From Streptomyces sp. HSG2 (GTDB taxonomy: Bacteria; Actinomycetota; Actinomycetes; Streptomycetales; Streptomycetaceae), in NCBI RefSeq assembly GCF_016598575.1, contig NZ_CP066801.1, positions 4,216,001 through 4,280,000 on the forward strand: a DNA stretch of 64,000 bases, given 5' to 3'. The position numbers were made by a program, and so were the translations under genes. Below the pieces are notes generated by a model that saw only the letters and a program-made list of their open reading frames with translations, was not told the DNA's origin and ran no database searches. Every line of letters begins with the position of its first letter. The stretch's first letter is position 1. Of this stretch, positions 8,860 through 17,114 are shown one piece after another.

Positions 8860-9717
8860 TCATCCGGCGGTGCTCGGGGTGCCGGCCCCGGCGCCCGCCG
8901 TCTCCGGCTCGCCGTGACCCCGACCCGGCCGGCCGGCCCTCACGAGCGTGGCGTACAGCAGGATGCCGGGGGCGAGACCGGCACCGGCGCCGAAGCACAG
9001 GGCGGGTATCAGGTCCCATGGCTCGGCGACCGAACCCCAGCGCGCCCACCAACTCGTCGCCCGCAGCGCCGCGCCGAGCCCGGCACAGCAGGCGAGGAGT
9101 GCGACGGCCGCGCCGCGTTCGCGGGCCGACGGCGAAGGAACCGCGAGCGCGGCCGGTGCCTCGGGCACGCGGCGCATGGCCCTCGTCACGAAGGCCACGA
9201 GTCCCCCCGCCGCGAGTGCCGAACCGCCGTACTGGAGGTACCAGTAGGCGGGCAGGCCCGCGAGGTCGTGGCCCAGCGCGGGCAGTGCCCGAGTCCCCCA
9301 CCGGTCCGGATGGGTGAAGGCGTCCCACACCACATGGGTCAGTGCCCCGAGCGCCGCCGAGCCGTACCAGCGGACGACGCGACGGGCCGAGACACGCCGG
9401 CGCTCGCCGCAGCGCAGCAGCGTCGCCGCCCGACCCCGCACGCCCGGCGGCAGGAGACCCACCATCGGCTCCCGCACCCACAGCCACAGGGCGACCAGCA
9501 GCCACGCGAGCGCTACATCGACGGTGAGGACGCCGACGAGTCCGTGCGTGAAGGTGCCGAACCCCATGGCCCCCGGCACCACTCCCGCCAGGTAGTACGG
9601 CGTGTCGGGAGCGAAGGAACCGGCCACCAGCACGGCGGGCGCCAACCCCGCCCGCCCGGTGCCGTCCGCCCGTAGCACCGGAAGGACGGCCGCGGCGTGA
9701 CTGAGTGTGAAGGGCAT
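8860..9717 (-). CDS. DUF4184 family membrane protein
   Basis: 285-residue integral membrane protein beginning MPFTLSHAAAVLP, a typical opening of DUF4184 proteins. The N-terminal part has His and Asp residues in a pattern reminiscent of YdjM/phospholipase C-like membrane hydrolases (LSHAA, FAPDTPYY, FTHGLVG, THVVWDAFTHPD), and six or seven hydrophobic segments follow. The biochemical role of the family is unknown. The gene converges with polA across a 172-base spacer in which I see no clear hairpin, and its start lies 243 bases from that of the divergent transglycosylase. Confidence 0.82.
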   Translation of the reverse strand: MPFTLSHAAAVLPVLRADGTGRAGLAPAVLVAGSFAPDTPYYLAGVVPGAMGFGTFTHGLVGVLTVDVALAWLLVALWLWVREPMVGLLPPGVRGRAATLLRCGERRRVSARRVVRWYGSAALGALTHVVWDAFTHPDRWGTRALPALGHDLAGLPAYWYLQYGGSALAAGGLVAFVTRAMRRVPEAPAALAVPSPSARERGAAVALLACCAGLGAALRATSWWARWGSVAEPWDLIPALCFGAGAGLAPGILLYATLVRAGRPGRGHGEPETAGAGAGTPSTAG

Positions 9718-9959
9718 GGACGGACCTCCGGCTGTCGCGGTCGGGGAGGGAACGCGACCCGCGTGGCCGATCGGTGAAGGGCGTAGGCAAGCGGTGCCGA
9801 CACAGAGGAAGTTGCCGTAAGGTCGCCTGGGCCACCGTACCGGTCGAACAGGCGGACGCCGTATTCGCGGGTTCCGGGGCGCGCTCGCACACGCCGACCG
9901 ATCTTCGGACCGGCGTCGAGATGAAGAGGGGGACGGTGCCGTCCCCGGGAAGGGGTCAC

Positions 9960-11912
9960 ATGGCGGCGCAATTCGGCAGGAGGCTGCGCAAGGGCGCGGT
10001 CACCACCACCGTCGCGGCCGTGGCGGTCGCGGCCTTGTCGGCCTCCCAGGCGCCGGGGGCCGTCGTCGGTCTCGACGGCGGAGGCACGCCCGCGGGAGCC
10101 GCTCCTCCGGCCGGTACCGATCCCGGATCGAGCGCCACCGGCGACTCCCCCTACTACACCGATCTGCCGCCACTGGAGAGCCCGAACCCCGCACCCACCA
10201 CGAGCGACCCGGTCGCCCAGGGCGCGACGGAGGCGGCCATCCCCGCCACCGTCCTCGACGCCTACAAGAAGGCCGAGGCGGAGTTGCGGGCTTCGAAACC
10301 CGAGTGCCACCTTCCCTGGGAACTCCTCGCCGCCATCGGGAAGGTCGAGTCCGGACACGCGAGCGGCGGCCGGGTCGACGCGGAGGGAACGACTCTCACC
10401 CCGATCATCGGACCCCAGTTGGACGGCAACGGCTTCGCGCTCATCAGGGACACCGACGGCGGCGCCTACGACGGGAACAGCGCGTACGACAACGCCGTCG
10501 GCCCGATGCAGTTCATCCCGTCCACCTGGGCCTGGGCGGGGCGGGACGGCAACGCCGACGGTGCGAAGGACCCGAACAACGTCTACGACGCCGCCCTGGC
10601 CGCCGGGCACTACCTCTGCCGGTTCGGATGGGACCTGTCCGTGCGGGCCGACCTCGACCGCGCGGTCCTCAGCTACAACAACTCGCGCGACTACCTGCGC
10701 ACCGTGGTGTCGTGGTTGGAGTACTACCGCAAGGGCACCCACGAGATCCCCGACGGCAGCGGCGCCCTGCCCGAGAAGCGCAGCGACGAAGGATCGGTCG
10801 CGAAGCCGCCCGGGGACACCGACACCTCCGAGGGGGCCCCGGCCGGGGACACGGTTGCGCTTCCCGCCGAGAAGCCGGCCGACGAGGACTCAGACACCAC
10901 CGAGGCCGACAGCCTCGACACCGACGAGGGCACCCGTGGCGTCGACACCCCGCCGGCGGTGGACGACGAGGCCGGGGGCGACGTCGACCCGAGCGACGGC
11001 GCCGACACCTCCGACGGGGACGGCCCGGTCGGGGACGACGACATCGCGAGCGGCGGCTCGTCGCGACCCGCACCCACCCCACCGGCGCCCCCGGCCGCGG
11101 ACCGCACCCCGACCGACACGGTGGCGAGGTTGTGGCAGGTCGGGCGATCCCCGCTCACCGCCGTCACAGGCGAGGAGTTCGCGGAGCGGGCCGGTGTGCG
11201 CGCGGAGACCGCCGAGGGCGAGGCGGTCGGCAAGGTGAGGGTCCGCTTCGTCGTGGTCGGCGACACCGACGCCGCCTTCGCGGGTGGCGAGCGCGTCGCC
11301 ACGGTGCTCACCGACGGCTCCGGGCTCGCCCTGGCGCCTCCGCTGGAGGCCGGCGAGCGGACCGGAGCCTTCGTCGTCCGGGCGGGCGTGGTCGGCAGGG
11401 ACGTCCCGCCGGTCGTGTACCGGGCCGCGGTGTCGGCGCGTGCGGCCGACACCCTCACCCGCGTCGACGAGACGGAGCCCGCCTGCGAACCGGGCGGGGA
11501 GTTCGCGGGTCCCCTTGAGGTGCGGGTCACCCACGAGGGGGCCGCCGCCTCCGGCGTGACCGTCACGGCCGTCGTGGTCACCTCGGAGACCGAACCCTCC
11601 GAACGGGGGGACGGCCCCTACTTCGAGGACCCCGACGGTGTCGCGGTCCGCACCCTCGAGGGGGAGACCGACGCCGCGGGAGCGCTCGTTCTGCCGACGT
11701 TGTACGCGGACGACATCGCCGGCACGTTCACGCTCCGGCTCACCACGCCGGGCGGCGGGACGCTCGACATCCCGCTCACGGTGCTGCCGGACGACCCCGC
11801 CGACCCGACCGCCACGCCCGATCCGACCCCCACCGCCGGCCCTTCGGAGCCGTCGCCCCCGAGGCCGTCCGCCGGAGCCTCCGCGCCCGCTTCCCCGGTG
11901 ACGAGGGGATAG
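9960..11912 (+). CDS. Secreted lytic transglycosylase with long Asp/Pro-rich and Ig-like C-terminal region
   Basis: Predicted peptidoglycan-cleaving enzyme, 650 residues. The start at 9960 has AGGGG six bases upstream and is followed by a basic then hydrophobic segment (RRLRKGAVTTTVAAVAVAAL), a signal peptide or anchor. The SLT/MltB-like domain covers about 95-240: WELLAAIGKVESGH (Glu130 the likely catalytic acid), VGPMQFIPSTW and the YNNSRDYL closing motif. Residues about 250-390 are a highly acidic, Thr/Pro-rich linker, followed by two beta-rich segments (about 400-620) resembling surface Ig-like modules, and a Pro/Thr tail. It would act in the cell wall during growth or remodelling. The enzyme family is clear; the role of the C-terminal half is unknown. 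Confidence 0.87.
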   Translation: MAAQFGRRLRKGAVTTTVAAVAVAALSASQAPGAVVGLDGGGTPAGAAPPAGTDPGSSATGDSPYYTDLPPLESPNPAPTTSDPVAQGATEAAIPATVLDAYKKAEAELRASKPECHLPWELLAAIGKVESGHASGGRVDAEGTTLTPIIGPQLDGNGFALIRDTDGGAYDGNSAYDNAVGPMQFIPSTWAWAGRDGNADGAKDPNNVYDAALAAGHYLCRFGWDLSVRADLDRAVLSYNNSRDYLRTVVSWLEYYRKGTHEIPDGSGALPEKRSDEGSVAKPPGDTDTSEGAPAGDTVALPAEKPADEDSDTTEADSLDTDEGTRGVDTPPAVDDEAGGDVDPSDGADTSDGDGPVGDDDIASGGSSRPAPTPPAPPAADRTPTDTVARLWQVGRSPLTAVTGEEFAERAGVRAETAEGEAVGKVRVRFVVVGDTDAAFAGGERVATVLTDGSGLALAPPLEAGERTGAFVVRAGVVGRDVPPVVYRAAVSARAADTLTRVDETEPACEPGGEFAGPLEVRVTHEGAAASGVTVTAVVVTSETEPSERGDGPYFEDPDGVAVRTLEGETDAAGALVLPTLYADDIAGTFTLRLTTPGGGTLDIPLTVLPDDPADPTATPDPTPTAGPSEPSPPRPSAGASAPASPVTRG

Positions 11913-11923
11913 CGCCCCCTGTC

Positions 11924-11972
11924 CGCGACGGCGGCGGCGCCCTTCCCGAACGGGGGCGTCGCCGCCGTCGCG
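11924..11972 (+). terminator. Terminator downstream of the lytic transglycosylase gene
   Basis: Stem of 18-19 bp with one G-T pair: 11925-11942 pairs with 11954-11971, loop 11943-11953. It begins 12 bases after the stop codon and separates the gene from the downstream miniprotein. Confidence 0.7.
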
Positions 11973-12072
11973 CGTGACCGGTTCTCATCCCGGCCGTCCC
12001 TTGCTACGGTGCGTGAACTGACAGGTCGTCAGGTATGTGGGGTCGCCGCTCGGCGGCCGGCCGGGAGGCCGC

Positions 12073-12207
12073 ATGCGTGTCCTGCTCGCCGTCGCGGTCG
12101 GTGTCGCCGCCGCTCTCGCCCTGACGCTGACCCTCGTCGCGGTGGGCACGCCCTCCGGAGAGACCTCCCCCCGCCCCCTGCTGACCACGGTCCCCGACCA
12201 CCCCTGA
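12073..12207 (+). CDS. 44-residue single-span membrane miniprotein (SPW_0924-like)
   Basis: Short ORF with ATG at 12073 and GGGAGG six bases upstream. It encodes a basic start (MRVLLAVAVG), one hydrophobic segment of about 22 residues and a short polar tail with PRPLLTTVPDHP. I recall a small conserved streptomycete family named SPW_0924 with this size and a PLLTTVP-like tail; this recollection cannot be checked here. It is immediately upstream of the DUF3068 gene (26 bases between stop and next ATG), so the two are probably co-transcribed. Function unknown. Confidence 0.68.
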   Translation: MRVLLAVAVGVAAALALTLTLVAVGTPSGETSPRPLLTTVPDHP

Positions 12208-12233
12208 GGCCCACCGTCCGGGAGGAGGGCGCC

Positions 12234-13229
12234 ATGCGCCGGAAGGTCGCTCTGGTCCTGCTCGCCCTCGCCGTCTGCTGCGCGGCCCTCTCCCCGCTCC
12301 TGCGCTGGTACGCCTTCCCGCGCCTGGCCAGGGTCCCCGCCCATCACTACCAGGCGACCGTCATGGTCGCACGGGACGCGACCCTGCTGGACTACGCGAC
12401 GATGCGCGCCCGGCGGGTGCCGGAAGTCACCATCGTGCAGACCCTGCGGGGCGACGTGGAGGCCGCCGAACGGATCGGTCGCGACACCGGTCGGGACGTC
12501 GTCGTCTGGGACGCGCTTTCCCACGTCCAAGGGCCCGACGGGGAGATGGTCTCCCGAATCCCCGAGCGCTACGTCTTCGACCCCCACACCCAGGAACCCG
12601 TCCACGCCGAGGAGGAGGCCGTCGACGGGGAGCCGGTGCGCCGGCGTGGTCTGGAGTTCAAGTGGCCGTTCCTCACCGAGAAGCGGGACTACGCCTACTT
12701 CGACGCGCAGACCCGTGTGGCGACACCCATCCACTACCGGGGGACGCGGGACTTCCGGGGCGTCGAGGTCTACTACTTCGAGCAGACGATCCCCTGGACC
12801 AGGGTGGAGTTCCCCCGGACGCTCCCGGTCGAGGGCCTCACGGCCGAGGCGGTCGAGGCGACCGGCACGACCCGCTGGTACACCACCGTCCGTCGCTTCT
12901 GGGTGGAGCCTCTGACCGGCGCCCCCGTGTACGGGGAGGAGACCCATCGCGAGGAGTTGCGCGGGGGCACCCTGCTGGCGGGCCGGGACCGGGTCACCGC
13001 CTTCTCCGGGCACGTCAAGATGCGGGAGGACTACGTCCGGCACACCGTCGACGCGGTCGCCGGGCAGCGGCTCCTCGTCCTGCTGCTCAGCTCCCACCTG
13101 CCCTGGGGTCTGGCCGTCGGGGCGGGGGCGCTCCTGGTGCTCGCGCTCCGGGCGGAGGCTCGGGGCGTCGACCCCGGCGGCCGGAGGGAGTGGCCCCGCC
13201 GCGGACGGCCGGACTCCGCCGTCCCGTGA
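12234..13229 (+). CDS. DUF3068 (PorA-like) domain membrane protein
   Basis: 331-residue protein with an N-terminal hydrophobic segment (VALVLLALAVCCAALSPLL), a large extracytoplasmic beta-rich region and a second hydrophobic segment near the C-terminus (LLLSSHLPWGLAVGAGALLV). The ordering, and segments such as EFKWPFLTEKRDYAYFDAQT and YYFEQTIPWT, fit DUF3068, a family named PorA in some databases by distant relation to corynebacterial proteins. Its function in streptomycetes is not known. The ATG at 12234 has GGAGGAGGGC just upstream, a strong ribosome-binding site. It probably forms a two-gene unit with the preceding miniprotein. Confidence 0.82.
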   Translation: MRRKVALVLLALAVCCAALSPLLRWYAFPRLARVPAHHYQATVMVARDATLLDYATMRARRVPEVTIVQTLRGDVEAAERIGRDTGRDVVVWDALSHVQGPDGEMVSRIPERYVFDPHTQEPVHAEEEAVDGEPVRRRGLEFKWPFLTEKRDYAYFDAQTRVATPIHYRGTRDFRGVEVYYFEQTIPWTRVEFPRTLPVEGLTAEAVEATGTTRWYTTVRRFWVEPLTGAPVYGEETHREELRGGTLLAGRDRVTAFSGHVKMREDYVRHTVDAVAGQRLLVLLLSSHLPWGLAVGAGALLVLALRAEARGVDPGGRREWPRRGRPDSAVP

Positions 13230-13260
13230 GCAGCGCCCCCGGGACGGCGCGGGCCGGGTG

Positions 13261-14025
13261 TCAGTCCCGTTCGCAGACGAAGATCGCGGTGCCCGGGACG
13301 AGGCCGCCGCGCAACGGCGACCAGCCGTCCCACTCGGTGGTGTTCCATGCGGGCCACTCCGGCTCGACGAGGTCGAGCAGGCGGAACCCCGACGCCACCA
13401 CGTCCCGTACCCGGTCGCCGAGGGTCCGGTGGTGCTCGACGTAGACGGCCTCGCCCGCCGCGTCCTGCTCGACGTACGGGGTGCGGTCGAAGTACGAAGC
13501 GGTGACGGTCAGGCCCTCCGGACCCGGCTCGTCGGGGAAGGCCCAGCGGATCGGGTGCGTCACGGAGAACACGAACCGACCGCCCGGCCGCAGCACCCGA
13601 CGCACCTCGCGCAACACCGCCCGGGGGTCGGCGACGAAGGGCAGCGCGCCGTACGCCGAGCAGGCCAGGTCGAAGCCGGAGTCCGGGAAGGGGAGCGCCG
13701 CCGCGTCGGCGCACACCAACGGGATCGGGCCGCCGATCCGCCGGGCGTGCCTCAACTGGCGGTGCGAGAGGTCGAGGGCCACCGGACGCGCGCCGCGAGC
13801 AGCGAGCCACCGGGAGCACTGGGCGGCACCGGCGCCGACCTCCAGGACGCGTCTGCCACTCAGTTCCTCCGGGGGGCCGAGGAGGCCGGCCTCGGTCTCT
13901 TCGAGGCCCTCCGGGCTCCACACGAAGCGGTCGTCACCGAGGAACGTGCCGTGTTCCTCCTGGTAGGCGTCGGCGTTCCGGTCCCACCAGCCGCGGTTGG
14001 CGCGGGTGCTCTCCGTACTGTCCAC
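13261..14025 (-). CDS. Class I SAM-dependent methyltransferase
   Basis: Predicted cytoplasmic methyltransferase of the Methyltransf_11 type, 254 residues from the GTG at 14025. It shows motif I (VLEVGAGAAQCSRWLA), the motif II acidic residue (PVALDLSHRQL), CADAAALPFPDSGFDLACSA and the post-motif LRPGGRFVFSVTHP. The N-terminal WWDRNADAYQEEHGTFLG is conserved in a streptomycete group of unknown substrate. The start is uncertain: no ATG is in frame close by, the GTG has no clear ribosome-binding site, and a GAGGGAG lies just upstream of two in-frame ATC codons at 14068-14073. It is divergent from rpsA. Confidence 0.85.
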   Translation of the reverse strand: MDSTESTRANRGWWDRNADAYQEEHGTFLGDDRFVWSPEGLEETEAGLLGPPEELSGRRVLEVGAGAAQCSRWLAARGARPVALDLSHRQLRHARRIGGPIPLVCADAAALPFPDSGFDLACSAYGALPFVADPRAVLREVRRVLRPGGRFVFSVTHPIRWAFPDEPGPEGLTVTASYFDRTPYVEQDAAGEAVYVEHHRTLGDRVRDVVASGFRLLDLVEPEWPAWNTTEWDGWSPLRGGLVPGTAIFVCERD

Positions 14026-14210
14026 GGCACGGCGGGTGGCCTCCGGCTCGGGTGCGTCGGACTCTTGGATGATGGGCTCCCTCGTCGTACTCTGCCGTTC
14101 GGGCCTGGTGGCCTCTCGGGTGGTTCGCGCGCCGGTCGCCGCCAAGCGCGGCGACCCGATCGGGTGTCGGTGATGTGCCGATCCGACCCGCGGTGCGCGT
14201 GCTGCGCGCA

Positions 14211-14239
14211 TTGACCCTGCCCGGCCGCCCCCGTATGCT
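14211..14239 (+). promoter_or_regulatory. Vegetative sigma-HrdB-type promoter of rpsA
   Basis: TTGACC (14211-14216), a 17-base spacer, then TATGCT (14234-14239): a near-consensus housekeeping promoter. Transcription would start near 14246, giving a leader of about 195 bases before the rpsA ATG. The region 14026-14210 between this promoter and the divergent methyltransferase shows no other feature I can support. Confidence 0.8.
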
Positions 14240-14375
14240 ACAAGTTGCGCTGCGGGCCTGCGTGCCTCGGACGGAGCAGGCTGCGCTCGCATCTGTTGTA
14301 TGTCCCCTCGGTTGTCGAGGCGCCGTCGCCGGTGTGTGGTGGGGCGCTTCTTTGGCTGTCCGGCTTCTGCAGAGC

Positions 14376-14435
14376 GAAACGGGCTCCCGGCGCAAGCAGT
14401 ACCTACGACTTCAATGTCCGTACCGGAGCCCTTTC
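14376..14435 (+). promoter_or_regulatory. rpsA leader hairpin covering the Shine-Dalgarno sequence
   Basis: GAAACGGGCTCC (14376-14387) pairs with GGAGCCCTTTC (14425-14435), 11 bp with one bulged C, enclosing 37 bases. The only plausible Shine-Dalgarno sequence for the ATG at 14440 is GGAG at 14425-14428, which lies inside the stem. In E. coli, S1 represses its own mRNA through leader structure; a similar feedback is inferred here. Confidence 0.55.
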
Positions 14436-14439
14436 CCAC

Positions 14440-15936
14440 ATGACGAGCAGCACCGAGACCACCGCCACCACCCCGCAGGTAGCGGTCAACGACATCGGTA
14501 ACGAGGAAGCCTTCCTCGCCGCGATCGACGAGACGATCAAGTACTTCAACGACGGCGACATCGTCGACGGCGTCATCGTGAAGGTCGACCGGGACGAGGT
14601 CCTGCTCGACATCGGTTACAAGACCGAAGGTGTCATCCCGAGCCGTGAGCTCTCGATCAAGCACGACGTCGACCCCAACGAGGTCGTCGCCGTGGGCGAC
14701 GAGATCGAGGCCCTCGTCCTCCAGAAGGAGGACAAGGAAGGCCGGCTGATCCTCTCGAAGAAGCGCGCCCAGTACGAGCGCGCCTGGGGCACCATCGAGA
14801 AGATCAAGGAAGAGGACGGCATCGTCACCGGTACCGTCATCGAGGTCGTCAAGGGTGGTCTCATCCTCGACATCGGCCTCCGCGGCTTCCTCCCGGCCTC
14901 GCTGGTCGAGATGCGCCGTGTCCGCGACCTCCAGCCGTACGTCGGCAAGGAGCTCGAGGCGAAGATCATCGAGCTGGACAAGAACCGCAACAACGTGGTC
15001 CTGTCCCGTCGCGCCTGGCTGGAGCAGACCCAGTCCGAGGTGCGCCAGACGTTCCTCACCACCCTGCAGAAGGGTCAGGTGCGTTCCGGCGTCGTCTCCT
15101 CGATCGTCAACTTCGGTGCCTTCGTGGACCTGGGTGGCGTCGACGGTCTGGTCCACGTCTCCGAGCTGTCCTGGAAGCACATCGACCACCCCTCGGAGGT
15201 CGTCGAGGTCGGCCAGGAGGTCACCGTCGAGGTTCTCGACGTCGACATGGACCGCGAGCGTGTCTCCCTGTCGCTGAAGGCGACCCAGGAAGACCCGTGG
15301 CAGCAGTTCGCCCGGACCCACCAGATCGGTCAGGTCGTGCCCGGCAAGGTCACGAAGCTGGTTCCGTTCGGTGCGTTCGTGCGGGTCGACGAGGGGATCG
15401 AGGGTCTGGTCCACATCTCCGAGCTGGCCGAGCGCCACGTGGAGATCCCGGAGCAGGTCGTCCAGGTCAACGACGAGATCTTCGTCAAGGTCATCGACAT
15501 CGACCTGGAGCGTCGCCGGATCAGCCTCTCGCTGAAGCAGGCGAACGAGTCCTTCGGCGCCGACCCGACGGCGGTCGAGTTCGACCCGACCCTGTACGGC
15601 ATGGCCGCGTCCTACGACGACCAGGGCAACTACATCTACCCCGAGGGCTTCGACCCCGAGACCAACGACTGGCTCGAGGGCTACGAGAAGCAGCGGGAGG
15701 AGTGGGAGCACCAGTACGCCGAGGCGCAGACCCGCTTCGAGCAGCACCAGGCCCAGGTCATCAAGTCCCGGGAGGCGGACGCTCAGGCCGAGGCCGAGGG
15801 CGGCGAGGCCGCCGCGCCGGCGGCGTCCGGTGGCGGCGGTTCGTACTCCTCCGAGGGCGGCGACAACTCCGGCGCCCTGGCGTCGGACGAGGCGCTGGCG
15901 GCACTGCGCGAGAAGCTGGCCGGCGGCCAGAGCTGA
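14440..15936 (+). CDS. rpsA: 30S ribosomal protein S1
   Basis: RNA-binding ribosomal protein S1, 498 residues. Four S1/OB-fold domains are visible at about 35-105, 120-190, 205-275 and 290-360, as usual for actinobacteria (six in E. coli): GDIVDGVIVKVDRDEVLLDIG, then GIVTGTVIEVVKGGLILDIG, GQVRSGVVSSIVNFGAFVDLG and GQVVPGKVTKLVPFGAFVRV. The C-terminal about 130 residues are acidic and Ala/Gly-rich and end in the conserved ALASDEALAALREKLAGG. The ATG at 14440 gives the conserved N-terminus MTSSTETTATTPQ. A strong promoter lies at 14211-14239 and a terminator at 15967-16000, so the gene is a single transcription unit. Confidence 0.97.
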   Translation: MTSSTETTATTPQVAVNDIGNEEAFLAAIDETIKYFNDGDIVDGVIVKVDRDEVLLDIGYKTEGVIPSRELSIKHDVDPNEVVAVGDEIEALVLQKEDKEGRLILSKKRAQYERAWGTIEKIKEEDGIVTGTVIEVVKGGLILDIGLRGFLPASLVEMRRVRDLQPYVGKELEAKIIELDKNRNNVVLSRRAWLEQTQSEVRQTFLTTLQKGQVRSGVVSSIVNFGAFVDLGGVDGLVHVSELSWKHIDHPSEVVEVGQEVTVEVLDVDMDRERVSLSLKATQEDPWQQFARTHQIGQVVPGKVTKLVPFGAFVRVDEGIEGLVHISELAERHVEIPEQVVQVNDEIFVKVIDIDLERRRISLSLKQANESFGADPTAVEFDPTLYGMAASYDDQGNYIYPEGFDPETNDWLEGYEKQREEWEHQYAEAQTRFEQHQAQVIKSREADAQAEAEGGEAAAPAASGGGGSYSSEGGDNSGALASDEALAALREKLAGGQS

Positions 15937-15966
15937 GCGCACCCGCCGAGCGGGTACCTCCGCGCC

Positions 15967-16000
15967 GAGGGCCCGCACCCCACAGGGGGTGCGGGCCCTC
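15967..16000 (+). terminator. rpsA terminator
   Basis: Perfect 15-bp stem: 15967-15981 (GAGGGCCCGCACCCC) pairs with 15986-16000 around an ACAG loop. It begins 30 bases past the rpsA stop codon. Confidence 0.85.
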
Positions 16001-16090
16001 GCCCTGTCGGCGAACGCGTCGGGCGCCTTCCGGGAATGCCCGCCATCCCCCGGGCGTTGACCACGACGGACACGAGGAGGAGCGGTCACA

Positions 16091-17029
16091 GTGCCTGATC
16101 CGCAGGGTTTGTACACGTGGGAGCAGAAGGGCCTGGCCGTCGTCGACACGGCGCTCGCCCAGGAATCGGCCGGCCTGGTCATGCTCTACCACTTCGACGG
16201 ATACATCGACGCCGGAGCGACCGGCGAGCAACTCGTCGACCAGCTGCTGGGGTCACTGCCCCACCAGGTCGTCGCGCGCTTCGACCACGACCGCCTCGTG
16301 GACTACCGCGCACGACGCCCGCTGCTGGCATTCAAGCGCGACCACTGGAGCGCCTACGAGGAGCCCGCCATCGAGGTGCGGATGCTCCAGGACGCGACCG
16401 GCGCGCCCTTCCTTCTGTTGTCCGGCCCGGAACCGGACGTGGAGTGGGAGCGCTTCGCGGCATCGGTCAAGGAGATCGTCGAGCGGCTCGGCGTCCGCCT
16501 GTCGGTGAACTTCCACGGCATCCCGATGGGGGTCCCGCACACCCGCCCCGTGGGGATCACACCCCACGGCAACCGCGTCGACCTGCTGCCCGGTCATCGC
16601 AGTCCCTTCGAGGAGGCGCAGGTGCCCGGCAGCGCCGAGGCCCTCGTGGAGTACCGACTGAGCCGGGCGGGTCACGATGTCCTCGGCGTCGCCGCCCACG
16701 TGCCTCACTACATCGCGCGCTCACCCTATCCGGACGCGGCCTTGACCGTGTTGGAGGCGGTCACGGGCGCGACCGGGCTGGTACTGCCCGATGTCGCCCA
16801 CGCGCTCCGCGCGGACGCGCACCGCACCCAGACGGAGATCGACCGGCAGGTCAAGCAGGGGAACGAGGAGTTGACCGCGCTGGTCCAGGGGCTGGAGCAC
16901 CAGTTCGACGCCGCCGCGGGCTCGGAGACCCGTGGCAACATGCTCGCCGAGTCGCTGGAGATCCCTTCCGCCGACGAGCTGGGCCGTGAGTTCGAGCGCT
17001 TCCTCGCCGAGCGGGAGGGCGACGCCTGA
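16091..17029 (+). CDS. PAC2 family (proteasome assembly chaperone-like) protein
   Basis: 312-residue soluble protein of the PAC2 family, related to eukaryotic and archaeal proteasome assembly chaperones. Characteristic stretches are GLVMLYHFDGYIDAGATGEQ near the N-terminus, VNFHGIPMGVPHTRP and AAHVPHYIARSPYPDAALT, with a Glu-rich C-terminal helix region. Actinobacteria have a 20S proteasome, but a role in its assembly has not been shown for this bacterial branch to my knowledge. The GTG at 16091 has GAGGAGGAGC upstream. It lies between rpsA and coaE and may be co-transcribed with coaE. Confidence 0.87.
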   Translation: MPDPQGLYTWEQKGLAVVDTALAQESAGLVMLYHFDGYIDAGATGEQLVDQLLGSLPHQVVARFDHDRLVDYRARRPLLAFKRDHWSAYEEPAIEVRMLQDATGAPFLLLSGPEPDVEWERFAASVKEIVERLGVRLSVNFHGIPMGVPHTRPVGITPHGNRVDLLPGHRSPFEEAQVPGSAEALVEYRLSRAGHDVLGVAAHVPHYIARSPYPDAALTVLEAVTGATGLVLPDVAHALRADAHRTQTEIDRQVKQGNEELTALVQGLEHQFDAAAGSETRGNMLAESLEIPSADELGREFERFLAEREGDA

Positions 17030-17114
17030 TGGCCGATCGGCCGGGCTCCCCATCGGCGGCGCCGTGCCTCCGGTCCGCTCCGGACGTCCGCGGAGGCGCG
17101 GGCGGGCTGCCGCC

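Noticed and set aside
13261..16182. Continuous minus-strand frame running from the methyltransferase through rpsA
   Set aside because: Only the part after 14025 (minus strand) matches a protein family; the rest is antisense to rpsA.
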